The notes under the pieces were generated by a model. The model searched no databases. It saw only the letters and a list, made by a program, of their open reading frames with translations, and was not told where the DNA came from. The position numbers and the translations under genes are program-made. From Paenibacillus tianmuensis (lineage in GTDB: Bacteria; Bacillota; Bacilli; Paenibacillales; NBRC-103111): a stretch of 64,000 nt of DNA. Position 1 is the first letter of the stretch; every line of letters starts with the position of its first letter. The DNA is taken from NCBI RefSeq assembly GCF_900100345.1, contig NZ_FMTT01000027.1:1-64000 (forward strand). Direction: 5' to 3'. Of this stretch, positions 24,524 to 34,041 are shown one piece after another.

Positions 24524-26458
24524 TTATGCATTCGATTTGGTTACAATTTTGTAGTAGGTGTTCACAGTTAAGAAGTAATAAACGATGTACATGCAAGCGT
24601 AGGTGCCTATGCAGATCAAGACGGGAATCGCCAGATTCGTATGGATGAGTCTGGATAGAGCGGTTAAAGCGACGGCGCAATGCGCAATTCCCGCGATTAA
24701 CGGCAGGGCGAAGACGAATAAAATTTGTTTGGCGATCGATTTTCGAATTTCTTTTTTGTTCAAGCCGATCTTGTGCAAAATGACGTAGCGGTCCTTGTCC
24801 GCATTGGCTTCCGTAAGCTGTTTAAAGTAAATAATACTTCCCGTGGCGGCGAGAAAAACCAATCCCAGGAACCCGCCCATAAAAATGATGAGTCCGGTGG
24901 ATTCCATACCGGCGGCATAATCCGTATAGAAGCTGGAAAAGCGTGCTTCCCGCGGCAGCATGGATTGAATCTCGCTCGTTAATAGCTTGGCGTCGTCCTC
25001 GTGCGTAATCTTGTAAGCTTCCAAATTCACGATAGGGGCTTCTTGTTGCAATCTGGCAAAGACCTCATCGCTAACGACGACCGTCGTACTCGCCGTCCGA
25101 AGATTGAGGACGTTATACCGCTTTAAGCTTGTGAAGGTAACGTTCTCCGCAAGCTCCTTCGCCTTCAAGGACACCGTCGAGCTTACATATTCGGGCGATA
25201 GTCCTTCGTAATACCCCGCATCCAATACGGCCGCTTCTTGTCCATGCAGCGCCAGCGAATCTTTTCGTTGCTGGACTTCCGCCAGTTTGTTAAAAGCTGT
25301 ATTGGTAATGACGGTATAGCTCACGATATCGCTGGAAATTTTACTGTTTAGGCTCGTAATATCTACCTTCATTTGCAGGGCCGGAATGCGCTCATGATAA
25401 ACAACCTCGTGCTTCCTATCGCGCGAAACCCGGTCTTGGACTTCATTCGTTGTGCGTTGGTCGTTCGCTATAAACATCATGCTGTTCGGATTGGCAAGCA
25501 CGACGCTGCTTCGGTTGTTGTAATAGAAGCTGTACGCCGTTCCGACAGCCGTCAATGTCGTCGCGCTCAGGACGGCAATGATCGTTAACGTGCGGGCATT
25601 TCCTTTCATACGGTACAGAAGCTGGGAGGTGCTGATGAGATGGATACCGTTCCAAAATCGCTTTTTGTTGTTCCGGGCCATCTTTAACAGGTACACGATG
25701 AAGGTACTGTACAGTAAATAAGTACCTATAATCACGGTAATAATGATCACGAGCGGCGTTACCATGAAGCCTATTGTACGCCAAACGGCCGACTCCAATA
25801 GGTTTTGAAGCGCCAGCCAGTAGCCGATGCCAATGCATAGTACGGCTAACAACGCCATCACCAAGGAGGCTTTCGGTTCTTGCTCCCCCTCTTTGTCCGC
25901 CTGAAACAGCTCGATTAATTTGAACCGGTAAATCAATCGGTACCCGTGAAGCGACGTAATGACGGTAATCACGGTGAATACAACGATCGTATGGATCACT
26001 GCTTGCGGCGAAATATGAAAATTCGCCATTGCGTCGTAGCCCATGATCTTCATCAAAAGCGTCACAAACCCTTGGGACAATAGGGACCCGAGCAAGATGC
26101 CGATCAGGAGAGCCAAGAGGCCCATCATCAAGTTTTCGTAGAACAGCATCCGGCCGATTTGCTTCTTCCGCACGCCGAGCAGCGAGTACAGGCCGACTTC
26201 TTTTTTACGCTTGCGGGTGAAGAAGGCATTGGAGTACCAGATGAAAATAGCGACGAAAATCATTAAGACCGCCGAAGCTCCGTTAAAGACAGAGCTGATT
26301 TTGGTCGACGCGTCCGATGTAGCCAGGATCGTCGAATCGTATTTTAACGAAACGAATGTAAAGTAGATGACGATGCTAAAAATCATCGAAGCAAAGTACA
26401 GGAAGTAGTTGGTGAAGTTTTTCCGGATGTTTTTTCCGGCAAGCTGAACTAGCGTCAT
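24524..26458 (-). CDS. BceB/YxdM-type ABC transporter permease
   Basis: 644 residues with ten helices in the FtsX/BceB arrangement. It begins LVQLAGKNIRKNFTNYFLYF and has a large extracellular domain of about 200 residues between helices 7 and 8 (roughly 315-525), which in this family captures antimicrobial peptides such as bacitracin or defensins. The final three helices end with ITVNTYYKIVTK-like sequence. It directly follows the ATPase gene (stop and start adjacent). The peptide ligand cannot be told from sequence. Confidence 0.92.
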   Translation of the reverse strand: MTLVQLAGKNIRKNFTNYFLYFASMIFSIVIYFTFVSLKYDSTILATSDASTKISSVFNGASAVLMIFVAIFIWYSNAFFTRKRKKEVGLYSLLGVRKKQIGRMLFYENLMMGLLALLIGILLGSLLSQGFVTLLMKIMGYDAMANFHISPQAVIHTIVVFTVITVITSLHGYRLIYRFKLIELFQADKEGEQEPKASLVMALLAVLCIGIGYWLALQNLLESAVWRTIGFMVTPLVIIITVIIGTYLLYSTFIVYLLKMARNNKKRFWNGIHLISTSQLLYRMKGNARTLTIIAVLSATTLTAVGTAYSFYYNNRSSVVLANPNSMMFIANDQRTTNEVQDRVSRDRKHEVVYHERIPALQMKVDITSLNSKISSDIVSYTVITNTAFNKLAEVQQRKDSLALHGQEAAVLDAGYYEGLSPEYVSSTVSLKAKELAENVTFTSLKRYNVLNLRTASTTVVVSDEVFARLQQEAPIVNLEAYKITHEDDAKLLTSEIQSMLPREARFSSFYTDYAAGMESTGLIIFMGGFLGLVFLAATGSIIYFKQLTEANADKDRYVILHKIGLNKKEIRKSIAKQILFVFALPLIAGIAHCAVALTALSRLIHTNLAIPVLICIGTYACMYIVYYFLTVNTYYKIVTKSNA

Positions 26459-27214
26459 TTACCGCCCACCTCCAAGTGAAGCAAGGACGTCCAATATCTT
26501 CTGGAAAAATTCCTGCCGCGATTGCTGGAGCTTATGAATTTCGGCGTACATGCTGCCGTCTTTAATAAACAAGATTCGTTTGCAGAAGCTTGCGGCGAAC
26601 GCGTCATGCGTTACCATCATGATCGTCGATCGATGCCGTTCGTTGAGCAGGGTCAAGCTTTCGAGCAGGCCGGTAGCCGATTTCGAATCCAGTGCGCCCG
26701 TCGGCTCGTCCGCCAAGATCAAGCTCGGATTGGCGACAATGGCTCGCGAAGCGGCCGTCCGCTGTTTCTGGCCCCCGGAGATGTGGTAGGGATATTTATC
26801 GAGAATATCCCGAATGCCGAACGTATCGGCGATTTCATGGACACGCGCTTCGATTTCCTTGGCCGGAACCTTCGATAAGGCGAGCGGAAGCAAAATGTTT
26901 TCCTTCACCGTCAGCGTATCGAGAAGGTTATAGTCCTGAAAAATAAAGCCGAGCTGATTGCGGCGGAAGTCCGACAGTTGTTCCTCGTTCATCTTCACGA
27001 TATGTTGACCGGCGATGACGATTTCTCCGGACGATGGGGTATCGATGGTGGACAAAATATTGAGCAAGGTGGATTTCCCTGCCCCCGAAGGCCCCATGAT
27101 ACCGATAAACTCACTTTCCTTCACTTCCAGATCGATATCTTCTAGCGCTTTGTATTGATTTTCCTTCGTGCCGTATATTTTCTGAACGTTACTTGCCTGT
27201 AAGATGGTTTTCAT
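26459..27214 (-). CDS. BceA/YxdL-type ABC transporter ATPase
   Basis: 251 residues. Walker A GPSGAGKST near 41-49, Q-loop IFQDYNLLDTLT, signature ISGGQKQR, Walker B LILADEPTGALDS, and switch His in MVTHD. These match the MacB/LolD/BceA class. It is the first gene of the transporter operon, with phased repeats and a TATAAT box upstream. Confidence 0.95.
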   Translation of the reverse strand: MKTILQASNVQKIYGTKENQYKALEDIDLEVKESEFIGIMGPSGAGKSTLLNILSTIDTPSSGEIVIAGQHIVKMNEEQLSDFRRNQLGFIFQDYNLLDTLTVKENILLPLALSKVPAKEIEARVHEIADTFGIRDILDKYPYHISGGQKQRTAASRAIVANPSLILADEPTGALDSKSATGLLESLTLLNERHRSTIMMVTHDAFAASFCKRILFIKDGSMYAEIHKLQQSRQEFFQKILDVLASLGGGR

Positions 27215-27244
27215 TGCAATCCTCCTTGTATCTCTACAAAGACG

Positions 27245-27298
27245 ATTATAGTTCGCCGTACCTTACAGCGTTTTAATAGGAACCTTACAGGAACCTTA
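27245..27298 (-). promoter_or_regulatory. Activator-dependent promoter with 11-base-phased repeats
   Basis: Read on the minus strand, TAAGG/TGTAAGG elements lie at 27294-27298, 27283-27289 and 27261-27267, spaced 11 and 22 bases, ending just before a TATAAT at 27250-27245. The -35 position is non-consensus (AAACGC). This is the arrangement expected where an OmpR-family dimer activates, here presumably the regulator encoded at 22234. Confidence 0.65.
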
Positions 27299-27441
27299 AA
27301 AAAAGTAGGGGGATGAGAAAGGGGGTTGTAAACAAGCTTTATGATCCTGATCCCCTTTTTTGAAGGATTTTTTGGTAATTTGTCGAAAACAGATTATCAT
27401 GTCAAACTTCGACAAAAAAAGGAATAGGCGGGTCAAGAAAA

Positions 27442-29190
27442 ATGCGGCGATCTATTTTTATACTTATCATTTTCATGATGTCGGTCATGCTTGAGGATTC
27501 GCTACGAACGGCTCATGCGGAAGAACAGCGGATCGAGGTCATCCTAGACGGCGAACGAATGACATTTCCTACGGACCCGGTGCTCATCGACGGTTCGGTG
27601 TTCGTCCCCATGCGTACTTTATTCGAAAACCTCGGGTACCGTGTGAAATGGTTTTTGAACAAGCAGTACATTTCCGCAGAAAAACAAGGCAAAACACTGG
27701 ATATGGAAATAGATTGGCCCTATGCGTCTGTGGACAATGAACAAATAATTCCCTTGTCCTTGCCGCCGCGTTTGATCGATGGCAGCGCCTATGTGCCTTT
27801 GCGGTTTGTCGGTGAAGTTTCGGGCATGCGTGTGAAATGGGACACCGCATCGAAAACGGTATTCATACAAGATGCTATAGACGAAATACTCAGGGAGACG
27901 CTGACCGACGCGCTCAAGCCCGATTCGTACGAAGAGCAAGGTGTGCTTCCCTACCGTAATCTAACGATGGACTTTGACAAACAAAGACGCTTGATCACGT
28001 TTACGATCGAGTTAAATGACGGTCGTCTGAAGTCCGGCTCCTCCGCAGGGGCGAGCCATCCGTTTGCTCAGTACATATCCCTCGCCGAAAAACGCTTGCC
28101 CGAAACAGCGATGTCTTTGTATCGAAAAGTATCAAAAGAGGCAAAGGAAGTACACATTCGAGTCGTGTATGAGAACCACCTGCTTCAGCAATATTCGGTC
28201 CCCAATCCCAATGAGATGAACGAGCCTGATCCTAGTTTTGTCGTCGAAGCGAACGGCACCGGCCAAATCGCGCTAAAGTATTTTGACCAAGAAGGAAGAG
28301 GGCTCAGCCTCTCTCCTCCCGCGGGCATGGATCTGATTGAGGAGTCCAAGATTGCTTCGACGGTCAGAACCCACCTGAAGGCGATTCGTGAGGGAGATGC
28401 TAGCCTCTATCTGAACACGATCAGTGATACTAGCGACCAGAAGGCTGCTAAGGCTAACGCCGACTATATCCAGGCGCATCCAATAGACGTCACACCAGAG
28501 AAGATGGCCTTTCTTCACATGACCGATCGAATGGCAATCGTTACCGTTTCAGAGCAGTACCGGATTAGTTCACAACTGCGAAAGCGCGAGCCGTATTATG
28601 TGCTGATCCGGACGACCGATGGCGATTGGAAGATGGAAGGGAATGACTCCTCCCGACTTGACTACTACTGGGACGGTCAAATTTCCAAAGATGGTTATGA
28701 ACTTGAACCCTTTACCGATAAGGACAAGAGCGAGGTTCGCAAACTGCTTGAGGCAAGGTTATCCGCCATGAATGCTGAGGACGTGGAAGCCTATGAGGCA
28801 ACTAACGACCCTGCCTCCCTGAACTCCGGGAGGATCCCGATGGCCGAACAGTTTAAAAAATCCGAGCTGGAGTACCAACTGTTCCCTGAGGACTTGACTT
28901 TTATTGGAACAAAAACAGATCTAATAGACATCTTAAGCAGCACGGACACTGTCCGACTGTATTATGTGACGGGGCATGTGCTGTACAAGAAAAAACCATC
29001 GGACAATTCGTATTTTCGGAGCCAGCATCGGTTTGTGTTGTATGCGCTGAGCAAGAAGGACGGCCGGTACTTTGTGTGGGAAACATCGGAGCTCGGAGTT
29101 CGCTACGCCAGCATGTATTCTCTAGAATCCGCGGCACGTTTGTTGGATCCGAATTTCAATCCGTTGAAAGGGCACGAGCTCAAGCGGTAA
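27442..29190 (+). CDS. Secreted protein with copper-amine-oxidase-N (stalk) domain
   Basis: 582 residues. A signal peptide (about 1-26, AHA cleavage) is followed by two copper-amine-oxidase-N blocks at about 30-145: VLIDGSVFVPMRTLFENLGY and RLIDGSAYVPLRFVGEVSGM. These blocks occur in cell-surface proteins of Paenibacillaceae and do not imply amine oxidase activity. The remaining 430 residues comprise two or three NTF2/DUF-like alpha-beta repeats (KAIREGDASLYLNTISD and EARLSAMNAEDVEAYEATND are similar). Likely wall-associated; function unknown. Confidence 0.8.
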   Translation: MRRSIFILIIFMMSVMLEDSLRTAHAEEQRIEVILDGERMTFPTDPVLIDGSVFVPMRTLFENLGYRVKWFLNKQYISAEKQGKTLDMEIDWPYASVDNEQIIPLSLPPRLIDGSAYVPLRFVGEVSGMRVKWDTASKTVFIQDAIDEILRETLTDALKPDSYEEQGVLPYRNLTMDFDKQRRLITFTIELNDGRLKSGSSAGASHPFAQYISLAEKRLPETAMSLYRKVSKEAKEVHIRVVYENHLLQQYSVPNPNEMNEPDPSFVVEANGTGQIALKYFDQEGRGLSLSPPAGMDLIEESKIASTVRTHLKAIREGDASLYLNTISDTSDQKAAKANADYIQAHPIDVTPEKMAFLHMTDRMAIVTVSEQYRISSQLRKREPYYVLIRTTDGDWKMEGNDSSRLDYYWDGQISKDGYELEPFTDKDKSEVRKLLEARLSAMNAEDVEAYEATNDPASLNSGRIPMAEQFKKSELEYQLFPEDLTFIGTKTDLIDILSSTDTVRLYYVTGHVLYKKKPSDNSYFRSQHRFVLYALSKKDGRYFVWETSELGVRYASMYSLESAARLLDPNFNPLKGHELKR

Positions 29191-29333
29191 ACGACGCAAG
29201 GATACGTCGGCAAGCTTAAGCTATTCAATATGAGTAAGAAGAAAGTCGCTAGGCACGGATGCCTTCCTGGTGGCTTTTGTCACCTGTTTTAGCAAGAAAG
29301 AGTTATTTCGCATCATGTCATTATCGCAAAAAT

Positions 29334-29374
29334 GGAGCTTTGTCACTATTAGAGTGACAAAGCTCCATTTTTGA
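29334..29374. terminator. Bidirectional hairpin after the 27442 gene
   Basis: AATGGAGCTTTGTCACT pairs perfectly with AGTGACAAAGCTCCATT and is followed by TTTTG, with A-rich sequence at the other side. Confidence 0.8.
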
Positions 29375-29662
29375 TTTTGTGGGATTTACCCTATGGAGAC
29401 GAACCGTGGGCGGGTAAATCCACAATCCGCCGCCAAGTATTGAATCGGATGTTTGGAGACGTTGCTTGAATCCCAGTTCAAAATTTAAGATCGATAGATC
29501 GGTCGCTTCGAATATTGATCCATATCCTCGCATATTCCGTGTAAAACATCAGGAAGTACTGTTTATAGCTTTTTGCTACTGTTTTGCTACAAAAAGGACA
29601 GGAGATTAGAGAAAGTTAGAAATATTAAGGTTATGTGCTTGTTTATAAATCATTCACTTTTT

Positions 29663-30862
29663 CTACTGTGATATACGTTTAGGAATTGTGATAACTTTTT
29701 GGAGATCAAAATCCAAGTCCCTGTTTACATATTTGTCGAAAAATTCACTATCTACCCCTGTCATTTGATGAAAAAAAGATATTTCAACTGTCCATTCTTT
29801 TTCTATCATCTGACGAACATCTACAAGTTTCTTAGTTGCAATAAAATCAATTATGGTTTTAATTTTCAGTGGTTTCTGAAGTAAAATTGACTTATCCAGT
29901 GGCTCCACTTCCAGATAGCTTTTTCGATGTAATGCAGCATAAAAATTTCGATGATCTTTTGCTTCAATAATCCCTAATTTATTCGCTCGATAACCCAATA
30001 CTTGCAATGATACCTTCCACTTTCTTTTCAAATCTAGATAAGCATCTGGATTTGTAATAGCCGTAATCTCTTCCATGTCAACTATAAACTCGTCTTCTGG
30101 CAATAAAAATGCTCCTGCAAATAAATTAGCCTCATTCTCAAAATGTTTATGTTCTTTTCTGTTTAAACTTGTGAATTCAACCCGATAATGGAGCAACAAA
30201 TGGCCTAGTTCATGTGCAAGATCAAAATTTCTTCGTGCAGCGGATTGTTTTATATTTCCCAAAATTATATAAGCTCGGTTTTTTCGGGTCCATAAACTGT
30301 AGGCATCAATTTCTTCACCAATTGCTTTTTCAAATACGAAAACTCCACTCTTTTCAATTAAATACATGAGTTCATCGTTTGTGTCATGTAAAAAGCCCAG
30401 CTTTTCCCTCGCTAACTGAGCCACTTTATTGATTTGAGTCAACCTACTGTCGTCTGTTCTGTTTAAGTAATCAATTACTTCATCCCGTAACTTAACAATT
30501 TTCAATGTCGGGAGACTAATTTTAGCTGTAATATGCTCTACAAACGCATCCAAAAATTCAACATGCTTTGCTTCTGACTGCGTCCTTGAAATTGTATTCA
30601 TTATCTTTGAACGATAAGCGATATTCATTACATCGACATTTGAAGTTACATTATAAAGTGATATCATGTCTTGAGTATAAAAATACTTACTCTTCACTTT
30701 AAATATTCGCTTTAACTCGTTTACAATTTGCACTTTGGGTGTTGTATACGAATTTTCATACTGCCAAATCGCTTGTTCGGTTACATCCAACATTTCAGAG
30801 AGCTGTTTTCTAGAATAACCATGCATGATTCGTAAATTGGTAAGATTTTCACCAATGAACAT
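29663..30862 (-). CDS. Xre-HTH / ImmA-IrrE-type metallopeptidase
   Basis: 399 residues. An N-terminal helix-turn-helix (about 5-60: NLTNLRIMHGYSRKQLSEML) is followed by an ImmA/IrrE (DUF955) peptidase domain with HELGHLLLH at 217-225 and the third acidic ligand in HFENEANLFAGAFLLPE. Family members cleave repressors or antitoxins to release phage, ICE or toxin genes. It is 23 bases after the unknown partner, so the two form an operon. A toxin-antitoxin or defence role is inferred, not shown. Confidence 0.85.
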   Translation of the reverse strand: MFIGENLTNLRIMHGYSRKQLSEMLDVTEQAIWQYENSYTTPKVQIVNELKRIFKVKSKYFYTQDMISLYNVTSNVDVMNIAYRSKIMNTISRTQSEAKHVEFLDAFVEHITAKISLPTLKIVKLRDEVIDYLNRTDDSRLTQINKVAQLAREKLGFLHDTNDELMYLIEKSGVFVFEKAIGEEIDAYSLWTRKNRAYIILGNIKQSAARRNFDLAHELGHLLLHYRVEFTSLNRKEHKHFENEANLFAGAFLLPEDEFIVDMEEITAITNPDAYLDLKRKWKVSLQVLGYRANKLGIIEAKDHRNFYAALHRKSYLEVEPLDKSILLQKPLKIKTIIDFIATKKLVDVRQMIEKEWTVEISFFHQMTGVDSEFFDKYVNRDLDFDLQKVITIPKRISQ

Positions 30863-30885
30863 GCTTGCTCCCTCCTTACCTCTAA

Positions 30886-31641
30886 CTATTCAATTTGTTG
30901 CTCATCATCCAATATTCCGATATCGTATGCCGCCGGATCCATAATTTCCTCACCCATCTCTGGTGCAATCACTTCACGATCCTCATCAGTTAATTCTGCA
31001 CCAAATATAAAGTCAGATAGATCTTCAACTAAATACGCCACATTATCACTTGGATTAGGCAAATAATGTTTTACTTCAGAAATCTGATATGCCTCATCAA
31101 GGGCATATGTAAGGATATGAAACTCAGTATAAGACGATTGAAAGTTTTCTAATTCTTCTTTCACCCGGTTCTCAGAAACAAAAAACGAAAGTTGCTCATA
31201 TCTCTCAAATATTTTACCTTCTTGATGGAAATCTGAAAACACCAAGTCTTTATTAATTTTAGATAGTTCATGTAAATAAGTTCGATGTGATCCTTTATTA
31301 CCTTTATTCGCAGGTAATTTAGACTGTGAAAAACATTTCTCGTTAAAATATGCTGCATTCTTAATTAGAAAAAGAATCTTAGACTCGCCATGAATAAATT
31401 GAAGATAGTCCCATGTTAAGCCTGCTTTAGATTTTTTATATTTAAAACCATAGTCAACACACTCTTCTGCAATTTTACTTTCAATGAAATTTCCTTTAGT
31501 CCATGCAAACGCTGAACTTATCTTCATTTTCACCTTTCTATCCTTACGATGTTCGATGTACTCACGATACCCTTCTACAATAGCTTCAACAATCATTTTA
31601 TTATGCTCAGAATTAAATTTATATTGTTCCAAATTTATCAC
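30886..31641 (-). CDS. Unknown partner of the Xre-ImmA protein (DUF5986-like)
   Basis: 251 residues, cytoplasmic, alpha/beta, with a very acidic C-terminus (DPAAYDIGILDDEQQIE). The middle (FSQSKLPANKGNKGSHRTYLHELSKIN) is basic and could bind nucleic acid. It resembles proteins labelled DUF5986 that accompany ImmA peptidases, but I cannot confirm this by eye. First gene of the two-gene island operon. Confidence 0.55.
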   Translation of the reverse strand: MINLEQYKFNSEHNKMIVEAIVEGYREYIEHRKDRKVKMKISSAFAWTKGNFIESKIAEECVDYGFKYKKSKAGLTWDYLQFIHGESKILFLIKNAAYFNEKCFSQSKLPANKGNKGSHRTYLHELSKINKDLVFSDFHQEGKIFERYEQLSFFVSENRVKEELENFQSSYTEFHILTYALDEAYQISEVKHYLPNPSDNVAYLVEDLSDFIFGAELTDEDREVIAPEMGEEIMDPAAYDIGILDDEQQIE

Positions 31642-31795
31642 TCCTATTCATAATAAATAAGCCTTCTTTAGTTTAATTCAAAACCATGCTTTTGGAAATG
31701 ATTTTTTGTTGTTTTATTAAAGTTATTTCAAAAATACCAGTCCATATTTAAACTTACCACATACAACCTAGAACTATGGGTCAAGGAAAAGCAAA

Positions 31796-31823
31796 AATCC
31801 ACAACCTTTAGGTTGTGGATTTA
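31796..31823. terminator. Hairpin at the island's right edge
   Basis: AAATCCACAACC and GGTTGTGGATTT form a perfect stem around TTTA. It adjoins the right direct repeat. Confidence 0.7.
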
Positions 31824-31828
31824 GCATA

Positions 31829-31930
31829 TGGAGACGAGGAAAGTCGAACCCCAATCTGAAGATAGCGCCACACAGTCCTCTACGAATGCGTCACGGTTTT
31901 GACCCCCTAGGCCCGGCGTTACTGCTTCGT
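31829..31930 (-). ncRNA. tmRNA 3'-end fragment (attachment-site remnant)
   Basis: On the minus strand the sequence runs CATTCGTAGAGGACTG, then GCGCTATCTTCAGATTGG, GGTTCGACTTTCC and CGTCTCCA. This follows the order of the tmRNA 3' region: the GTAGA segment, a helix, the T-loop GGTTCGA, and the acceptor CGTCTCCA. The T-stem is weakened by G-U pairs, and I find no 5' half with a proteolysis tag upstream. I therefore read it as a displaced 3' piece left by integration rather than a working ssrA. Confidence 0.4.
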
Positions 31931-32182
31931 GGGACACCATACCAACTGAAGCTTGCGATTCACAGCCTCGGCGAATCAGAGTTCCAATAACATCGCTGGT
32001 GATTTCTAAGGGTTCTTGCGACCTTCGGAGATCACCGGCTTCTTTTTTTCTGATCGCCGAATAAAAGGCGCGGACAGCCAATAGATTGATAAAGAGAAGT
32101 TGGGACATGGCCTCGGGGCAGACCGTTTGTCCGGCGGGCCGCTGTCGAGAACCGAAGCGTCCGACAAGGAGGGGAACTGCCG

Positions 32183-33019
32183 ATGCTTCACTTGGTCGCC
32201 TGTATCAAGCAGGTGCCGGATACGAAAATCATCAAGATGAACCCGAAAACGAACACGATGGACCGCTCCAGCGCGCCGGCCATCCTCAATCCGTACGATG
32301 CGCATGCCGTCGAAGAAGCGGTGCGTCTCAAGCAGCGTTACGGAGGAACGGTGTCCGTCGTGACGATGGGACCGCCGCCCGCGGTCAAGGCGATCCGCAA
32401 ATGCATCGAGATCGGCGCGGACGAAGGCTACCTGATCACCGACCGCGCATTCGCCGGGGCGGATACGCTGGCAACCAGCTATTCGCTGACGAAGGCGATT
32501 GACAAAATCGCCAAGATCAAGCCGATCGATCTAATCCTCTGCGGCAAAATGACCATCGACGGTGACACCGGCCAAGTCGGTCCGGGCATCGCCCGCAGAC
32601 TGGATATTCCGCCGCTGACAAACGTCCGCAAGATCGTGGAAATGAACAAGGACGAAGGCTACGCCATCATCCACCGCAAGCTGGAGGACGGCTACGAGGT
32701 CATCCGTTCGACGCTGCCGTGTCTGTTCTCCGTCGAAAAGGACATCAACGACATTCCGTATTCACCGCTGCCCAACGTGCTGCGGGCGGCGCGGTACCAG
32801 CCGGTCGTTTGGTCCGTGGACGACTTGGAGGGCGTGGACCGCACGAAGCTCGGCCTCAAAGGCTCCCCGACGATCGTCGCCAAAGTATGGCCGCCGGAGA
32901 AGCCGAAGGGCGGAGAGCTGCTGGAGGGAACCCCTGCGGAGCAGGCGGGCAAGCTGCTGTCGATTTTGCTGGAGAAAAAAGAGCTCTTCCGCGTCCAAAA
33001 CGGAGGTGATAGCGGATGA
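32183..33019 (+). CDS. fixA: Electron transfer flavoprotein beta-type subunit FixA
   Basis: 278 residues. Motifs include LVACIKQVPDT at the N-terminus, MNPYDAHAVEEA-like NPYDAHAVEEAVRL, and GADEGYLITDRAFAGADT, which are typical of ETF-beta/FixA AMP or flavin binding. ATG 32183 lies behind GGAGGGG. The stop overlaps the fixB start. FixAB with FixC and FixX form a membrane-associated complex that can bifurcate electrons from NADH to quinone and ferredoxin or flavodoxin. Confidence 0.92.
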   Translation: MLHLVACIKQVPDTKIIKMNPKTNTMDRSSAPAILNPYDAHAVEEAVRLKQRYGGTVSVVTMGPPPAVKAIRKCIEIGADEGYLITDRAFAGADTLATSYSLTKAIDKIAKIKPIDLILCGKMTIDGDTGQVGPGIARRLDIPPLTNVRKIVEMNKDEGYAIIHRKLEDGYEVIRSTLPCLFSVEKDINDIPYSPLPNVLRAARYQPVVWSVDDLEGVDRTKLGLKGSPTIVAKVWPPEKPKGGELLEGTPAEQAGKLLSILLEKKELFRVQNGGDSG

Positions 33020-34041
33020 ACCTTCAGGATTACCGCGGCGTGTGGGTGTTCATCGAGCAGAAGAACGGCACGATTGCGCCAGTGTCGCTGGAGCTGCTGG
33101 GGGCCGGGCGGAAGCTCGCGGATAAGCGCGGCGTGCCGCTGGCGGGCATCCTCATCGGCGACGGCGTCCGATCTCTGGCCGCCGAGGTCATCGCTTACGG
33201 AGCGGACGCTGTGTACTTGTACGACGCCCCAATCTTCCATCACTACCGGACGGAATCATACATGCGGGCCGTGATCGAAGCTTGCCAGAAGCACCAGCCG
33301 GAAATTTTCCTGTTCGGCGCGACGTCAACGGGCAAAGACCTGGCCAGCGCCGTGGCGACGGATCTCGCGACGGGGCTGACGGCGGATACCACGCAGTTGG
33401 ACGTCGATGCGGACACCGGGCTGCTGGAAGCGAGCCGTCCGGCGTTCGGGGGCAACATTATGGCCACGATTTTGTGCAAAAAGGACCGCCCGCAAATGGC
33501 CACCGTGCGCCCGAAGGTCATGAAGCGGCTGGCCCCGGACCGGCTGCGCAAGGGGGAGTTCGTCGAGGAAGCCGTCTCCATCTGCGAAGAGGACCTACGC
33601 ACGAAGGTGCTGGAGATCGTCCGCGATACGGCGCAGCGGGTGCGGATCGATGAGGCCGATGTGATCGTCGCCGGGGGCAAAGGGCTCGGCGGACCGGCCG
33701 GCTTCGATCTGATTCACCGGCTGGCGGAGACGCTGGGCGCTTCTGTCGGGGCGAGCCGCGATGCGGTGGAGGCCGGTTGGATCGAGCATCATCACCAGGT
33801 CGGGCAGACAGGCGTCACCGTGACGCCAAAAATTTATTTTGCCATCGGCATTTCCGGGGCGATCCAGCATTTGGTCGGGATGCAGAACTCGGGGCTCATT
33901 ATCGCCATCAACAAGGACCCCGCCGCGCCGATCTTCGGGTCCTGCCACTACGGCATCGTCGGCGATGCATTCGTCATCGTCCCGTTGCTGATCGAAGCGT
34001 TCCAAAAAGCGCTGCAAAGCGAGGTGCCTCAATATGGCTGA
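33016..34041 (+). CDS. fixB: Electron transfer flavoprotein alpha-type subunit FixB
   Basis: 341 residues. An N-terminal Rossmann-like domain is followed by the ETF-alpha FAD domain with VAGGKGLGGPAGFDLIHRLAETLGASVGASRDAVEAGWI, QTGVTVTPKIYFAIGISGAIQHL, and INKDPAAPIF. It overlaps its neighbours on both sides by 4 and 8 bases, so translation is coupled. Confidence 0.93.
   Translation: MNLQDYRGVWVFIEQKNGTIAPVSLELLGAGRKLADKRGVPLAGILIGDGVRSLAAEVIAYGADAVYLYDAPIFHHYRTESYMRAVIEACQKHQPEIFLFGATSTGKDLASAVATDLATGLTADTTQLDVDADTGLLEASRPAFGGNIMATILCKKDRPQMATVRPKVMKRLAPDRLRKGEFVEEAVSICEEDLRTKVLEIVRDTAQRVRIDEADVIVAGGKGLGGPAGFDLIHRLAETLGASVGASRDAVEAGWIEHHHQVGQTGVTVTPKIYFAIGISGAIQHLVGMQNSGLIIAINKDPAAPIFGSCHYGIVGDAFVIVPLLIEAFQKALQSEVPQYG

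Larger units (their letters stand above)
29382..31837. mobile_element. Small genomic island flanked by att-like direct repeats
   Basis: GGATTTACCCTATGGAGACGA at 29382-29402 and its 18/21 match at 31817-31837 bracket about 2.4 kb of clearly more AT-rich DNA carrying two minus-strand genes. The right repeat ends in the acceptor part of a tmRNA-like 3' end (TGGAGACGA...GTCGAACCCC read on the plus strand). tmRNA 3' ends are common integration sites. No integrase is present, so the element is either decayed or mobilised in trans. Bases 29403-29662 hold no gene. Confidence 0.5.

Noticed and set aside
31821-32108. 95-codon minus-strand frame over the tmRNA-like region
   Set aside because: The bases are better explained by the tmRNA 3' pattern, and the protein has no recognisable feature.
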